Source of the DNA: JAGQOZ01 sp041399205
Lineage (GTDB): Bacteria; Planctomycetota; Planctomycetia; Pirellulales; Pirellulaceae
Length of the DNA: 40,872 nucleotides
Direction: 5' to 3'
NCBI GenBank assembly: GCA_041399205.1
Contig: JAWKTK010000038.1
Location: 1 to 40,872 of the forward strand
Shown: in pieces, positions 9,976 to 19,676 of the stretch
Layout: every line of letters begins with the position of its first letter
Numbering within the stretch: position 1 is the stretch's first letter
Position numbers and translations under genes: made by a program
Notes under the pieces: generated by a model
The model's input: the letters and a program-made list of their open reading frames with translations, nothing else
The model's database searches: none
Told to the model about the DNA's origin: nothing

Positions 9976-10941
9976 ATGCACGTTCTGGTAAAAATTGTGT
10001 TGCTATTGGGAACGCTGACTTTGATTGGCGTTGGCTGGTTTAATTTGGTGGCTGGCTGGCCGCTGATTGATTCTCTGTACATGACAGTCATCACGCTCAG
10101 CACCGTCGGCTATACCGAAGTCCAACCACTGTCCGATTCGGATAAGATCTTTGTCTGCTTCTTTTTGACGGTAGGGTTGGGCGTGTTCATGTATGGCATT
10201 GCCGAGCTGGGTGAATCGGTCGTGCGGTCGGAATTGGGGCTATGGTGGAAAGCGAAGAAAATGAGTGACACAATCAGCGCCTTGAAGAATCATTTCATCG
10301 TGTGCGGAGTCGGTCGCATGGGAAAATTGCTGTGCGAAGACTTGGCCGATCGCAAAATCCCTTTTGTAGTGATTGATACCAGTGAAAACGTGATCGAATT
10401 CTGTCGCGCCAAAGGTTGGCCTGCCATGCAGGCTGATGCTACGGATGACGAATCGTTAGAGCAAGCCGGTATTCATCGAGCCAAAGGGTTGGCCACCACG
10501 CTGTCCAGCGATTCGGACAATCTGTATGTGGTTATTTCGTCGCGTTTGGCGTCGCAGTCGGTTCGCATTGTGTCACGAGCGTTCGAGGATGGTAGCGAAC
10601 GAAAGTTGAAACGAGCGGGTGCGGATTGTGTGGTCAGTCCGTACGAAAGTGGCGCTGCCAAAATGGGCCAACTGCTGACGAACCCCAAGCTGAACGATTT
10701 TGTCGAAATTATTTCCGACCGCAACATTGCCTTTGATCTGGCCGGTGTGCCTGTCCCCGAAGGTTCTCCGCTGGCCAATAAAGCTCTGATGAATACCGAC
10801 CTGCGGCAGCGAGGAGTGATTGTGATTGCGATTCGCCGCAAAAACGGGGAATTCGTTTTGGCTCCGGAAGGTTCCACTTGCATTGAAACGGGTGATGAAT
10901 TGTTCGCGCTGGGGAATTCGGAAGTGCTGGCCAAACTGTAG
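9976..10941 (+). CDS. potassium channel with TrkA/RCK domains
   Basis: A 321-residue two-transmembrane K+ channel. The first membrane helix spans residues 5-24, the pore carries the selectivity filter TVGYT (residues 43-47), and a second helix lies near residues 58-78. A cytoplasmic RCK domain follows, with the Rossmann start IVCGVGRMGK near residue 104 and D-T-S-E at the nucleotide-binding strand end, then a TrkA-C domain from about residue 235 to the end. Such channels are gated by cytosolic ligands (Ca2+, nucleotides); which ligand applies here is not visible. It sits between a sulfatase and a sugar-acid dehydratase without obvious functional linkage. Confidence 0.92.
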   Translation: MHVLVKIVLLLGTLTLIGVGWFNLVAGWPLIDSLYMTVITLSTVGYTEVQPLSDSDKIFVCFFLTVGLGVFMYGIAELGESVVRSELGLWWKAKKMSDTISALKNHFIVCGVGRMGKLLCEDLADRKIPFVVIDTSENVIEFCRAKGWPAMQADATDDESLEQAGIHRAKGLATTLSSDSDNLYVVISSRLASQSVRIVSRAFEDGSERKLKRAGADCVVSPYESGAAKMGQLLTNPKLNDFVEIISDRNIAFDLAGVPVPEGSPLANKALMNTDLRQRGVIVIAIRRKNGEFVLAPEGSTCIETGDELFALGNSEVLAKL

Positions 10942-11016
10942 AACAGTGCTGTTTTGTTGTGGGCGCGGAATGCGTTCCGCCGATTGATTCTTTTAATTCT
11001 TGGAAATTCGCTGGTT

Positions 11017-12309
11017 ATGACAGTTCGCATCCAAGCCGTTGATGTTCAAGACATTCGTTTTCCCACTTCCCAAGGATTACATGGTTCGGATGCCATGAAT
11101 CCCGATCCAGACTATTCGGCGGCATATGTCACGCTGCAGACTAACAGTGACGTCCAAGGTAACGGCATTGCGTTTACGTTGGGTCGAGGAACTGACTTGT
11201 GCGTTGCAGCGGCCCAACGTTTGGCAGCGCCGTTGATTGGGAAATCGCTGGACGACCTGACTGCTAACATGGGCCAGTTCTGGCGAATGATGACTGGTGA
11301 CAGCCAATACCGCTGGTTGGGTCCGGAAAAAGGCGTGATTCATTTGGCCACCGCCGCCATTGTCAACGCGGTGTGGGATTTGTGGGCCAAGGTTGAAGGC
11401 AAACCACTTTGGAAACTGTTGGCCGATTTGTCGCCGGAACAAATTGTATCCTGTATCGACTTTCGCTATCTGACCGATGTCCTCACGCCCGAGGCTGCAC
11501 TGGAACTGCTACAAGCCAAGGCAGCTACGAAAGCAGACCGAGAATCCGTGGCGTTGCAGAACGGCATCCCGGCTTACACCACTAGCGCCGGCTGGTTGGG
11601 CTATGCGGACGAATATATTCGAGACCGCTGTGTCGAAGGCATGGAAGCGGGCTGGCAGCACTTCAAGATCAAAGTCGGTGCCAATTTGCAGCAAGACCTA
11701 CATCGACTCGATTTGGTTCGTTCGCAGATTGGAGACGACCGCCATTTGATGATCGATGCGAACCAAGTTTGGGACGTGCCGCAAGCGATTAGCTGGATGA
11801 AGGAATTCGCTAAGTTTCGACCATTATGGATTGAAGAACCAACCAGCCCGGACGACGTCTTAGGCCATCGCCGTATTGCCGAAGCGATTGCTCCGATCGG
11901 AGTGGCTTCCGGCGAAATGTGCCAGAACCGGATTATGTTCAAACAGTTCTTGCAGGCGGGCGCAATTCAATTCTGTCAGATCGACAGCTGTCGTTTGGGC
12001 GGAGTGAACGAAGTTTTAGCCGTGCTGCTGCTGGCTCAAAAGTTTGACGTTCCCGTCTGTCCTCATGGTGGCGGAGTCGGATTGTGCGAACACATTCAGC
12101 ATCTTTCGCTGTTTGATTACATCGCCGTCAGTGGCACTCGGGAAAACCGCATCACGGAATATGTCGACCACTTGCACGAACACTTCTTGGATCCAGTACG
12201 CATCCAGAACGCCCACTATGTGGCTCCTTCACAACCAGGCTACAGCATTCAGATGAAAGACGAATCGCTGGCGCAGTTTCGATTTCCGGATGGCGAATAT
12301 TGGAAGTAG
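11017..12309 (+). CDS. L-fuconate dehydratase (enolase superfamily)
   Basis: Member of the mandelate racemase/enolase superfamily, 430 residues, predicted to dehydrate L-fuconate to 2-keto-3-deoxy-L-fuconate in the non-phosphorylative fucose pathway. The ATG at 11017 gives the family N-terminus (DVQDIRFPTS); the 21 upstream codons are an unlikely extension. The N-terminal DAMNPDPDYSAAYV motif is specific to fuconate dehydratases. Catalytic and metal residues are in place: K217/K219 in FKIKVG, D248 in DANQVW, E274 in IEEPTSPDD, E300 in ASGEMCQN and H350 in CPHGGGVG. Its position after the sulfatase fits degradation of sulfated fucans, but no fucosidase or fucose dehydrogenase lies in the window. 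Confidence 0.9.
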   Translation: MTVRIQAVDVQDIRFPTSQGLHGSDAMNPDPDYSAAYVTLQTNSDVQGNGIAFTLGRGTDLCVAAAQRLAAPLIGKSLDDLTANMGQFWRMMTGDSQYRWLGPEKGVIHLATAAIVNAVWDLWAKVEGKPLWKLLADLSPEQIVSCIDFRYLTDVLTPEAALELLQAKAATKADRESVALQNGIPAYTTSAGWLGYADEYIRDRCVEGMEAGWQHFKIKVGANLQQDLHRLDLVRSQIGDDRHLMIDANQVWDVPQAISWMKEFAKFRPLWIEEPTSPDDVLGHRRIAEAIAPIGVASGEMCQNRIMFKQFLQAGAIQFCQIDSCRLGGVNEVLAVLLLAQKFDVPVCPHGGGVGLCEHIQHLSLFDYIAVSGTRENRITEYVDHLHEHFLDPVRIQNAHYVAPSQPGYSIQMKDESLAQFRFPDGEYWK

Positions 12310-12340
12310 AGTTTGACCCAACTTAGCGAATACACTGCAA

Positions 12341-12856
12341 TCATGGCGATTCCGTCTGTTTCCGGACCAGCGTGAACCGCATTCCGGAACGACTGCAGCT
12401 GTTGGCTGGATATCGAAACGCTAATTGGTCTTCTTCGACAACATAACTGACAATCGCTTCCGTTCCATCGGCTAAAGTGAATTTCAAGCGAGGTTCATTC
12501 GTATTCAAAATCGTGTTGGGCACAAATTCTCTATCATTCATGTCATTGGTGATGGCACCTGCGATGGCCGTGCCATCAATCTGAAACGCGTGGCCGTAGA
12601 TTCGCAATACCGATGTGGAATCGTAAAACGATTTTACGATGGCTGATCGCTCGGCATTGCGGACTTCGTCTGAATCAAACGGCAGTCGCTGAACCTGCCA
12701 TTCGCCGCGAAGAGCTGCGATGTCGGCTTTTGCATCCCAGCGAATTTTGGCGTTCGCAGTGGAATCAATCGAATTTTCGTCCGCCACTACAGCCATGGAC
12801 ACACCAAACGTGGTCGCAATGCCAATCGCAAACAGAGTCGAAAAAGACTTAGGCAC
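12341..12856 (-). CDS. exported TIGR03067-like protein
   Basis: A 171-residue predicted secreted protein. I place the start at the GTG at 12856, which has AGGAG eight bases upstream and opens a signal peptide (VPKSFSTLFAIGIATT...VSMAVVA); the longer open frame upstream has no ribosome-binding site. The mature part begins LRGEWQVQRLPFDS and contains FTLADGTEAIVSYVVEEDQL, resembling the small lipocalin-like beta proteins (TIGR03067 type) expanded in planctomycetes. The function of that family is unknown. It is convergent with the fuconate dehydratase gene. The family call is by general resemblance only. Confidence 0.6.
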   Translation of the reverse strand: MPKSFSTLFAIGIATTFGVSMAVVADENSIDSTANAKIRWDAKADIAALRGEWQVQRLPFDSDEVRNAERSAIVKSFYDSTSVLRIYGHAFQIDGTAIAGAITNDMNDREFVPNTILNTNEPRLKFTLADGTEAIVSYVVEEDQLAFRYPANSCSRSGMRFTLVRKQTESP

Positions 12857-13110
12857 GGTCAACTCTCCTTGAACAAGTAATCGCCAATTCAATTCTATGT
12901 CGCGAAAGCCATCAGCAGCAAGTCGATTTCGAATTGCGCTGGCGTTTGACAGTGTTTCCACTGCAAAGACAGCCTTCCGAAAAAAAGACTCGCACTGCGA
13001 AACGTGTTGTCGTTGCAACCGAGCGATCATTCCAAATCAAGGACGAATCAGCGGCCAAGCGTCAAGCAATACCAACCGCGATTCATCGCGTTGCAAACAG
13101 CGAAGAGTCC

Positions 13111-15259
13111 TCACTTTACTTTAGGAACTTTGAACGTTCGGCCGCCTTGGGTATGGACGCCGCGAACCACTTGGCCTTCGTCGTCGCGTTCAAACGTGAT
13201 ACTGGCGTTGACATCTTTCCAGCGAAATTCATCTTCGGCCGTCGCCACCAGTTCCAACTTCGGCTGTCCTCGTAGTTGCGCCATCAATTTGCCGTCTTCC
13301 ACCGTGACTTTCATTTTGCCTGACAGCAAGCCATAGCTGTAATTGCCTTCGTATTCGGCAAGTTTCTCTTGGGGCAATTCGATCGCGGCTTTGACTTCGA
13401 TCTTGGCGACATCGAACGTCCGACCGCCTTGCGAATGAACCCCTTTGACCACATTGCCATCGTCGTCTTTGACGAATTCAATTTGCAGCTTCAACTACCT
13501 TCCAGACGAATGTATTTTTCTCCTTGGGATAAATCGGATACGCATCTTGGCCAGATATTTGAGCCATCAGTTGGTTGCCTTCGCGAGTGACCGTCATGAC
13601 CGCGGCCGCGTAGTCGTATTTACCGACAAACGCATCCAATTCTTCATTGGTTAATTCAATCGTTTCCAGTGTTGGGAGTCGCTTGTGTGGTTGCGAATGA
13701 CCGTTTTGTGTATGAATCACCGAAACGACTTGACCCATTTCGTCGCGAACAAATTCAACTTCCGCATCAACCACCTTCCAAAAGAATTGGTCTTGGGCTT
13801 GCGGGTAAATGGGAAACTTTGCTTGGCCGGTTAGTTGCGCATGGAGTTGGTCGTCTTCCAGCGTGATCTCCAGGATGACGCCTGACCCGTAGTCATAGCG
13901 ACCGACATAGTCGGGAAACGAACTCGCGTCTACCGTGGCATCCACCATGCGCACGGTTCGGCTTTCCATCTGTTCCCACAGCAGCGTTTCGCCCAATCGT
14001 TCGCAAACCGAATTGGGGGCAGGCAAATCTCCATTCGGAAAGACATTGGTAAAAGCCACAATGGTCACGTTCTGTTCTGGATAGCGAACCAGGTTCGACA
14101 AGAATCCTTGCAAGCCACCTGAATGTTCGATTGTCTTCAAACCGCGATGCCGGCCGACCATCCATCCGTAGCCATAGTCGGACGTCGTGCCGTCGTTCAG
14201 TTGCGTCGGTTTCCAAGCGGCGTCCAATGACGCTTGTGACAAGACCTTGCCACTGAAAATTGCTTCGTTCCATTTGAACAAATCTTCCAAAGTGGAATAG
14301 ATGGCTCCCGCGCCTCCGGCTCGAGACATATCCCAATTGATGGCAGCCACAGGCCGACCGTCCTCGATGGAATAGCCGGTTGCTTCGTGCGAAAGTGATT
14401 TGTCCGTCGCATGGATGCCTGTATTGGTCATGCCCAGCGGTTGAAAGAACTGTTCGGAAAGATACGCTTCAAACGAACGTCCTGACACCTTGCCGACGAT
14501 GTGGCCCAATAAAAAATATCCCGAATTACAGTATGAATAGCGTTCGCCCGGCGCAAATTCCGGCGAATCGTTTTTGAACGAATCAATCAATGCTTCTTCC
14601 GAAGTCGGTTCCGTCACTGTTTGCATGAAATCCGGCTTGGACGTGTAACTTTGAATGCCCGAAGTGTGCGTCAGCAAGTGGTGCAACGTAATGTTTTGGC
14701 CATTGGGATAGTCTGGCAAAAATTTCGCCAACGGATCTTGGACGGATAGTTTGCCGGACTCCTGCAATTTCAAAACGGCGGCGGCGGTAAATTGTTTGGT
14801 GACAGAACCGATGCGGAATTTGGTCTGTTCGCTGGCAGGTTGGCTCTTTTCGATATCGGCCATTCCGACGACGCGTTGCAAAATGATCTTGCCGTCGCGA
14901 GCGACCAGCACTGCACAAGCCGGAGTCGTTTCGCCAAAGTTGCTGGCCAATCTTTGGTCCACAAAATCATTCAACGAAGGCAACGGAATGTCGGTCTTGG
15001 CGCCTCGAGATTCCAGGTATTCGGCTAATTCAAGATAGCCGCTTCGTTTCGCTGCGGCCCAAGCGGTGTAGCCTTCGTGAGTTGCGTTCACATCCACGCC
15101 TTCGTCCAACATCTGCACCAATAAATCTCGGTCGCCGCGCACCGCCGCCTGAACCAATCGAGCTGCGGCTGGCTGTGACGTTGGCGATTCTTCAGTTCGT
15201 CCGGCTCCCGTGAAAAGCAGAAGAAGAACAATTCCGAGCAGTGAAGTAGAAATTCTCAT
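13111..15259 (-). pseudogene. exported ankyrin/serine hydrolase with repeated C-terminal domains, one frameshift
   Basis: Signal peptide (residues 1-22), two ankyrin repeats (about 30-95), then a class C beta-lactamase-type domain with SVTK (SxxK), YCNSGYFLLG (YxN) and HSGGLQGF motifs. Three related beta-rich units follow, each carrying a FxWKVV(D/E)A-type and EFVxDxxGxVV-type segment, similar to DUF3471 found behind many such hydrolases. The frame breaks near 13485: in this copy VVEA is followed by a stop, but one inserted G explains it, since removing it restores VVEAQIEFVKD, parallel to VVDAEVEFVRD in the preceding unit. The intact product would be about 715 residues. The substrate is unknown; peptidase or esterase activity is possible. 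Confidence 0.75.
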
Positions 15260-15603
15260 GCGTTGGGTACCCCACGTTTGATTGATCGATCGACGGCCGG
15301 GCCCACTTTCAATTCCGCGAACTTAACAGACGCAGCGGCCTGACCGCGTTTTTTTGCGAAATCACCAAACATAAAATCGTAGCGGCAAATCACCTCAGAG
15401 AACAGATGCGATGTTGGTGCGAACAACACGCCTCGCGAGATTCAAAAAAGATTTTGCTTTGGCAATTCGAGCCGTGTTAGAATTCGCGGCGGTGAGTTTA
15501 CAGATTCTGCCATCAAGTTTGGTGATTGGCAGAGCGTCTTTTGCCGCGATGGCGAAGCTGTTGGCAAGTGGACGGGAACATTTTTTAGGAAACGAGAGTT
15601 ATC
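15260..15603. other. intergenic region upstream of PEP-CTERM gene
   Basis: This 344-base divergent spacer has no convincing gene. A weak promoter-like pair, TTGCTT (15454-15459) and TAGAAT (15478-15483) with an 18-base gap, faces the PEP-CTERM gene. A short GCGG-CCTGA-CCGC hairpin followed by a T run lies near 15330-15355 but is too weak to call a terminator. Confidence 0.4.
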
Positions 15604-16845
15604 ATGAAGCGAACAGTCTTGGTTTTGGGAATGGCACTCAGTCTGGCTTCGGCCGCGTCGGCCGACTATGCCGGTGCGATTTTGAACGATGGACCCGTGG
15701 CGTATTGGCGTTTGGACGAAGTCGATGTCGACGCGCCGTTGATAGAAGTCACCGGCAATGTTGCGGAAGGCTTCTTCGAAGATGCGGGAGGACTCCAAGT
15801 CGGTGGCGACGGAGCGATCGTGGGCGAAGCGGGCACATCCGTTTTCTTTTCGGACAGTTTTGGATTTGGCTGTGGTGGAGCGTGCGGACGAGGTTCGGTG
15901 CCCGTGGGTGGTGTTCTGGACATTACCGGCGATATTTCGCTGGAAGCTTGGTTTCGCATCGAACCAAGTCAGGCGGACGTTTTACCGCAAGGCGCCTTTC
16001 CCAGAATTTTTCATTACAACAATTTTGAAGGCGGACAATATTCTTTCGGCGTCGTAGGTCAAAACAATGCAGGCTATCCGGACTACAACACGGTGTGGGC
16101 CAGTCGAGGAGATGGTTCGGGCGATGCCACCAACCTTGCCACTTCGTTTACGTTAGCAGCCGAAGCGGAAACACTGTCGTTAGATGAAGTCGAACCGATT
16201 TGGCATCACTTTGTCGCGCTGATTTCGGGCAATTCCACCGAATTGTATCTCAATGGCCAAAACTTAGGTGACGTTTTTGATGCCGATCCCGTTTTCTGGC
16301 AAGCAGAACAAGCATCCATTGGTGCGAGACTGCAATCGGACGAAGTTTCACTAGTTCAATCTTTTCCTGGTTCCATTGACGAACTGGCAGTCTATGACAA
16401 GTTGTTGACACCCGAGCAAATTCTGAATCACTACAACATTGGCATCGGTCAAGGCGGCGAACCATGCGATATCAATTTGGATTCCGTGTGCGATGCCAAC
16501 GATGTTGATCTGCTGACGGGAGACGATCGAACCAACTGGGTTGTGAATTTGATGAACACGTACTTTGGCGATTCGAACCTGGACGGCGAATTCAACAGTT
16601 CCGATTTTGTGGTCGTCTTTTCTGCCGGAGAATATGAAGACAATATTGACGGCAATTCTAGTTGGGCGGAAGGCGACTGGAATGGCGACGGCGACTTTGA
16701 CAGTACCGACTTTGTTGTCGCGTTTTCCAACGGCGGCTACGAACTTGGTCCTCGCGGTGGTGTGGCAGCCGTACCGGAGCCATCCAGTATGTTCTTGAGC
16801 GTCATCGGTGGTTTGTTGGCGATGAGTCAGATGCGCCGACGATAA
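15604..16845 (+). CDS. PEP-CTERM protein with LamG and dockerin-like repeats
   Basis: A 413-residue exported surface protein. It has a signal peptide (residues 1-20), a LamG/concanavalin-like domain starting DGPVAYWRLDE near residue 29 and ending near SFPGSIDELAVYDKLLTPEQI, then two dockerin-like calcium-binding repeats (GDSNLDGEFNSSDFVVVF and GDWNGDGDFDSTDFVVAF). The C-terminus has the PEP-CTERM sorting signal: VPEPSS, a hydrophobic helix and a basic MRRR end. Such proteins are cut and anchored by an exosortase (none in the window) and often act in the extracellular matrix. The ligand is unknown. A GAGAG motif precedes the ATG by five bases. Confidence 0.9.
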   Translation: MKRTVLVLGMALSLASAASADYAGAILNDGPVAYWRLDEVDVDAPLIEVTGNVAEGFFEDAGGLQVGGDGAIVGEAGTSVFFSDSFGFGCGGACGRGSVPVGGVLDITGDISLEAWFRIEPSQADVLPQGAFPRIFHYNNFEGGQYSFGVVGQNNAGYPDYNTVWASRGDGSGDATNLATSFTLAAEAETLSLDEVEPIWHHFVALISGNSTELYLNGQNLGDVFDADPVFWQAEQASIGARLQSDEVSLVQSFPGSIDELAVYDKLLTPEQILNHYNIGIGQGGEPCDINLDSVCDANDVDLLTGDDRTNWVVNLMNTYFGDSNLDGEFNSSDFVVVFSAGEYEDNIDGNSSWAEGDWNGDGDFDSTDFVVAFSNGGYELGPRGGVAAVPEPSSMFLSVIGGLLAMSQMRRR

Positions 16846-17074
16846 AACGGGCTATTCGTAGCGTCAGACACGACTTGCATATGGGCCGGACGAAGCGGAT
16901 TCGTCCGGCTTTTCTTGTCAGATCGCGAAAAAACGACATGCCAAGTGCCCCTCGCTTTGCGGTACGGATTCGCTGGATTTCGCGAATTAGATTCATTGCC
17001 TGCGCACCTCCATATTCGTCGTTGAATTCGCTAGAATCTTTGCCATGGGGATGAACGACCAACTGGCGGAATTT

Positions 17075-17186
17075 CCTAGCCCGACGCGTCAGTTTTGAAG
17101 TTGCGCTTTTCCTAGCCCGACGCGTCAGCGAGGAACTGCGAAGTGACTGTCTTTTCCCTCACTTACGTTTCGGGTTAGGAAAAGCG
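17075..17186. repeat. REP-like repeat unit with inverted arms
   Basis: The 18-base motif cctagcccgacgcgtcag occurs at 17075-17092 and 17111-17128. The second copy is part of an imperfect inverted pair: cgcttttcctagcccg (17104-17119) mirrors cgggttaggaaaagcg (17171-17186) with one mismatch. The motif and its placement between genes resemble the dispersed palindromic repeats I recall from planctomycete genomes. It lies in the 419-base spacer 16846-17264, which has no other clear feature. Confidence 0.65.
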
Positions 17187-17264
17187 TAGCGTCAAAAAGC
17201 GTCGTCTGTATCCCCAACAAAAATTTCACTTTGAAATCTTAATTCGCTTTACAAGGAGAACCGC

Positions 17265-17869
17265 ATGCTGGGCGCGCGCCTGGACACCGCTGCATACATT
17301 GTTCGTCTACAAGAAGAACTCGATCGCGTTGACCAACAACAGATGCATCGTTGGTCCGATCTTTTATTCGATGCTTGGGACCAAGGCCAATTTGTTTACG
17401 TGATTGGCAACGGCGGTTCAGGGACAACAGCTACGCACATCTGTGAAGACCTCGGAAAAAGTTCGCTTCGCGAATGCGACTTGCAGGACGAATCCAAGAA
17501 ACGTCTGAAGATCATGAGCTTGACGGACAACTTGGGTTGGATCTTGGCCGTTGGTAACGACGTTGGGTACGAAGATATCTTCGTGCAGCAACTGATGAAC
17601 TACGGACAACCGGGTGATGTCTTGTTGGCGATCAGCGGTTCTGGTAACAGTCCTAATATTCTAAAGGCAGTTGACTGGGCCAATCGACATCAACTGAAAA
17701 CGTTTGGACTGACCGGATTTAGCGGCGGCAAATTGAAAGAAATGCAGCAAGATGGTCTTCACGTTGACTTGCAGGATATGGGCATGGCCGAAAGCATACA
17801 CTTGCATTGTTTCATTGGGTTTTGAACGACGTGTTCGCTCGCATCAATCAAGAAGGACGCTACGCGTAG
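17265..17869 (+). pseudogene. SIS-domain sugar-phosphate isomerase (GmhA-like), one frameshift near the end
   Basis: Cytosolic sugar isomerase-fold protein, about 200 residues if repaired. The start has AAGGAG six bases upstream. The SIS nucleotide/sugar-phosphate site is VIGNGGSGTTATHICEDLGK near residues 44-63, and SGSGNSPNILKA lies near residue 124. The frame stops at 17825 in SIHLHCFIGF, but shifting by one base near 17810 (loss of one T) restores FHWVLNDVFARINQEGRYA and a stop at 17867-17869. GmhA homologues make D-glycero-D-manno-heptose 7-phosphate for LPS; other SIS roles are possible. The restored stop is five bases from the ROK gene start, so the two form an operon. Confidence 0.7.
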
Positions 17870-17873
17870 CTCT

Positions 17874-18813
17874 ATGTTTCTAGGAATTGAAATTGGCGGA
17901 ACGAAATTACAATTGGGCGTGTCCGACGCATCGAGCTGCCGATCTAATTCGCTTGGAACGAACCGAAGTGAAACGAGAAGCCGGGGCACAAGGAATCCGG
18001 GACCAGATTCAGCGAATCGGCCGCTTGCTATGCGAACAATATCCGATTCGACACATTGGCATTGGATTTGGAGGACCGGTGGAGAACGGAGTAGCCACCA
18101 AAAGTCATCAGGTGTCGGGCTGGGACCGTTTTCCATTGGCGGCTTGGTCCGAACAGCAATTTGGCTTGCCCACCGCAGTTGAAAATGACTGCAATGTAGC
18201 AGCGATCGCGGAAGCGACATACGGCGCCGGGCGGGGACTTGGCCGAGTCTTCTATGTTACGATCGGCACCGGGATCGGCGGTGGGTTTGTCGTTAACGGC
18301 ACGCTGTATGGTGCCGGAGCGGCGGCGGTTGCCGAAATTGGCCATCTGCGACCAGGACTCGATTGCACATCCGCATCCGATACGGTCGAATCGCTGGCCA
18401 GCGGATTGGGAATGGCGCTACGCGCAAGAAAACTACTTTTGGAAGGATGTGAATTCGATACTTCGATCACTGGAACAATTGCCGGCGAAAAAATCGACTC
18501 GCTTTCGTCCAAGCAGCTTGCGGTCGCTCGAGAACAAGGCTGCCCGTTCGCCAAATTCATCACCGACGAAGCCACTCGGTCGCTAGGTTGGGCCATCGCG
18601 CAAATGTCCACGCTGCTAGCTCCGGAAATCGTCGTTTGCGGCGGAGGCGTTTCGCTGTCGGGGTCTTGGTTCTTGGAACAAGTGCAGCGTCACGTAAAGC
18701 AATACGTTTTTCCACCGTTGGTATCTAGCGTGCGAATCGAACCGACTGAGCTTGACGAAAACAGCGTCGTGATTGGGGCGATTGTATTGGCATCCCATAA
18801 CGCTTCGCTCTAA
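17874..18813 (+). pseudogene. ROK-family sugar kinase, one frameshift
   Basis: Predicted ATP-dependent sugar kinase or regulator of the ROK family, about 312 residues if repaired. The N-terminus MFLGIEIGGTKLQLGVSDASS carries the phosphate-binding DIGGTK-like motif. Near 17937 a single extra base breaks the frame; the second frame continues ADLIRLERTEVKREAG and runs to the stop. ENDCNVAAIAE (catalytic aspartate), TIGTGIGGGFV and EIVVCGGGVSLSG are in place. The usual zinc motif CxCGxxGCxE after EIGHL is missing and replaced by RPGLDCTSASDTVES. It follows the SIS isomerase by four bases after that gene's restored stop. The substrate is not determinable. Confidence 0.75.
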
Positions 18814-18863
18814 CAGCATGCGACGAGCGGCTGGAACAAATGCTATTTTTCTTACCGCCCAGG

Positions 18864-19676
18864 CTAGTCGTACGCGCCGAGCATTTCCATGCAGGCTTGC
18901 CGGGACTCTTCCAGCAGCGCCGGGTATTGGTCCGCACTGGCGGAAATGCCGCTTAGATTAATATCAAAAGATCCTTGGTAGCCACAATCGATCAGACGAG
19001 CCACCAAGTCGCGAATGGGAACATGCCCTTCACCAAGGCGACATCGCTGTAAGCGGCCATCATTCGCTTCAATTCGATCGGAAAGTTGGACCAGCGCCAA
19101 ACTACCGGCAATGTCCTTCATTCGATCAAAGGTCAATTCACTGCAGTCCATGTGGAACGTGTCGAGTGCCAATTTCAGGTAATGACTTTCGTAGCTATTC
19201 ACCAGCGACATCGCATCTTCCAAGTCCGTCAGAAAACTCCAGTCATCGGCAAACCGAGGATGCATGGGTTTCAGTGCCAACTGAACTTGCAACATTTCTG
19301 CCACGGGCACCAATTCGCTTAAGGCGTTGCAGGTAAGACGTCGTGCGTGATTCAGCGTGTGGCCTCGACGAGGTCCGGTGAAAATCACCAAGCACTCGGC
19401 GTCCAAACAACAGGCCAAATGCAACGCACTCAATGCATCGTTCAGACTATCTGAGTAAGTCAATCCGTTGGCACCGGTAAATCCACCGGCACAGCTTAAC
19501 GATGTAACTCGCAAACCGCTGTCCAAGACGGCTTTGACACCTTCTTCCAAGCCATGATCAACTAGCTTGTTTCTCCAAATGCCAATCCCGTCAAACCGAG
19601 CGGCGATGAATTGTCGTATATCTTCATCAAATGACCATTCCAGGGTGGTCATCTCATTCATCGATATCCGTATCAT
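18864..19676 (-). CDS. sugar phosphate isomerase/epimerase (TIM barrel)
   Basis: A 270-residue xylose-isomerase-like TIM barrel protein of the AP endonuclease 2 family. The ATG at 19676 is favoured by GAGGT ten bases upstream; the longer frame to 19748 has no such site. Core motifs are FDGIGIWRNKL near residue 29, LKPMHPRFADDWSFL near residue 138, LALDTFHM near residue 170 (metal-binding Asp/His) and LGEGHVPIRDLVARL near residue 215. Such enzymes isomerise or epimerise ketoses or inositol derivatives using Mn2+ or Mg2+. The gene converges on the ROK kinase. The substrate is unknown; myo-inositol or tagatose-type substrates are possible. Confidence 0.8.
   Translation of the reverse strand: MIRISMNEMTTLEWSFDEDIRQFIAARFDGIGIWRNKLVDHGLEEGVKAVLDSGLRVTSLSCAGGFTGANGLTYSDSLNDALSALHLACCLDAECLVIFTGPRRGHTLNHARRLTCNALSELVPVAEMLQVQLALKPMHPRFADDWSFLTDLEDAMSLVNSYESHYLKLALDTFHMDCSELTFDRMKDIAGSLALVQLSDRIEANDGRLQRCRLGEGHVPIRDLVARLIDCGYQGSFDINLSGISASADQYPALLEESRQACMEMLGAYD

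Noticed and set aside
17800..17869. UGA at the end of the SIS isomerase as a selenocysteine codon
   Set aside because: The family C-terminus FHWVLNDVF is in another frame, not after the UGA in the same frame.
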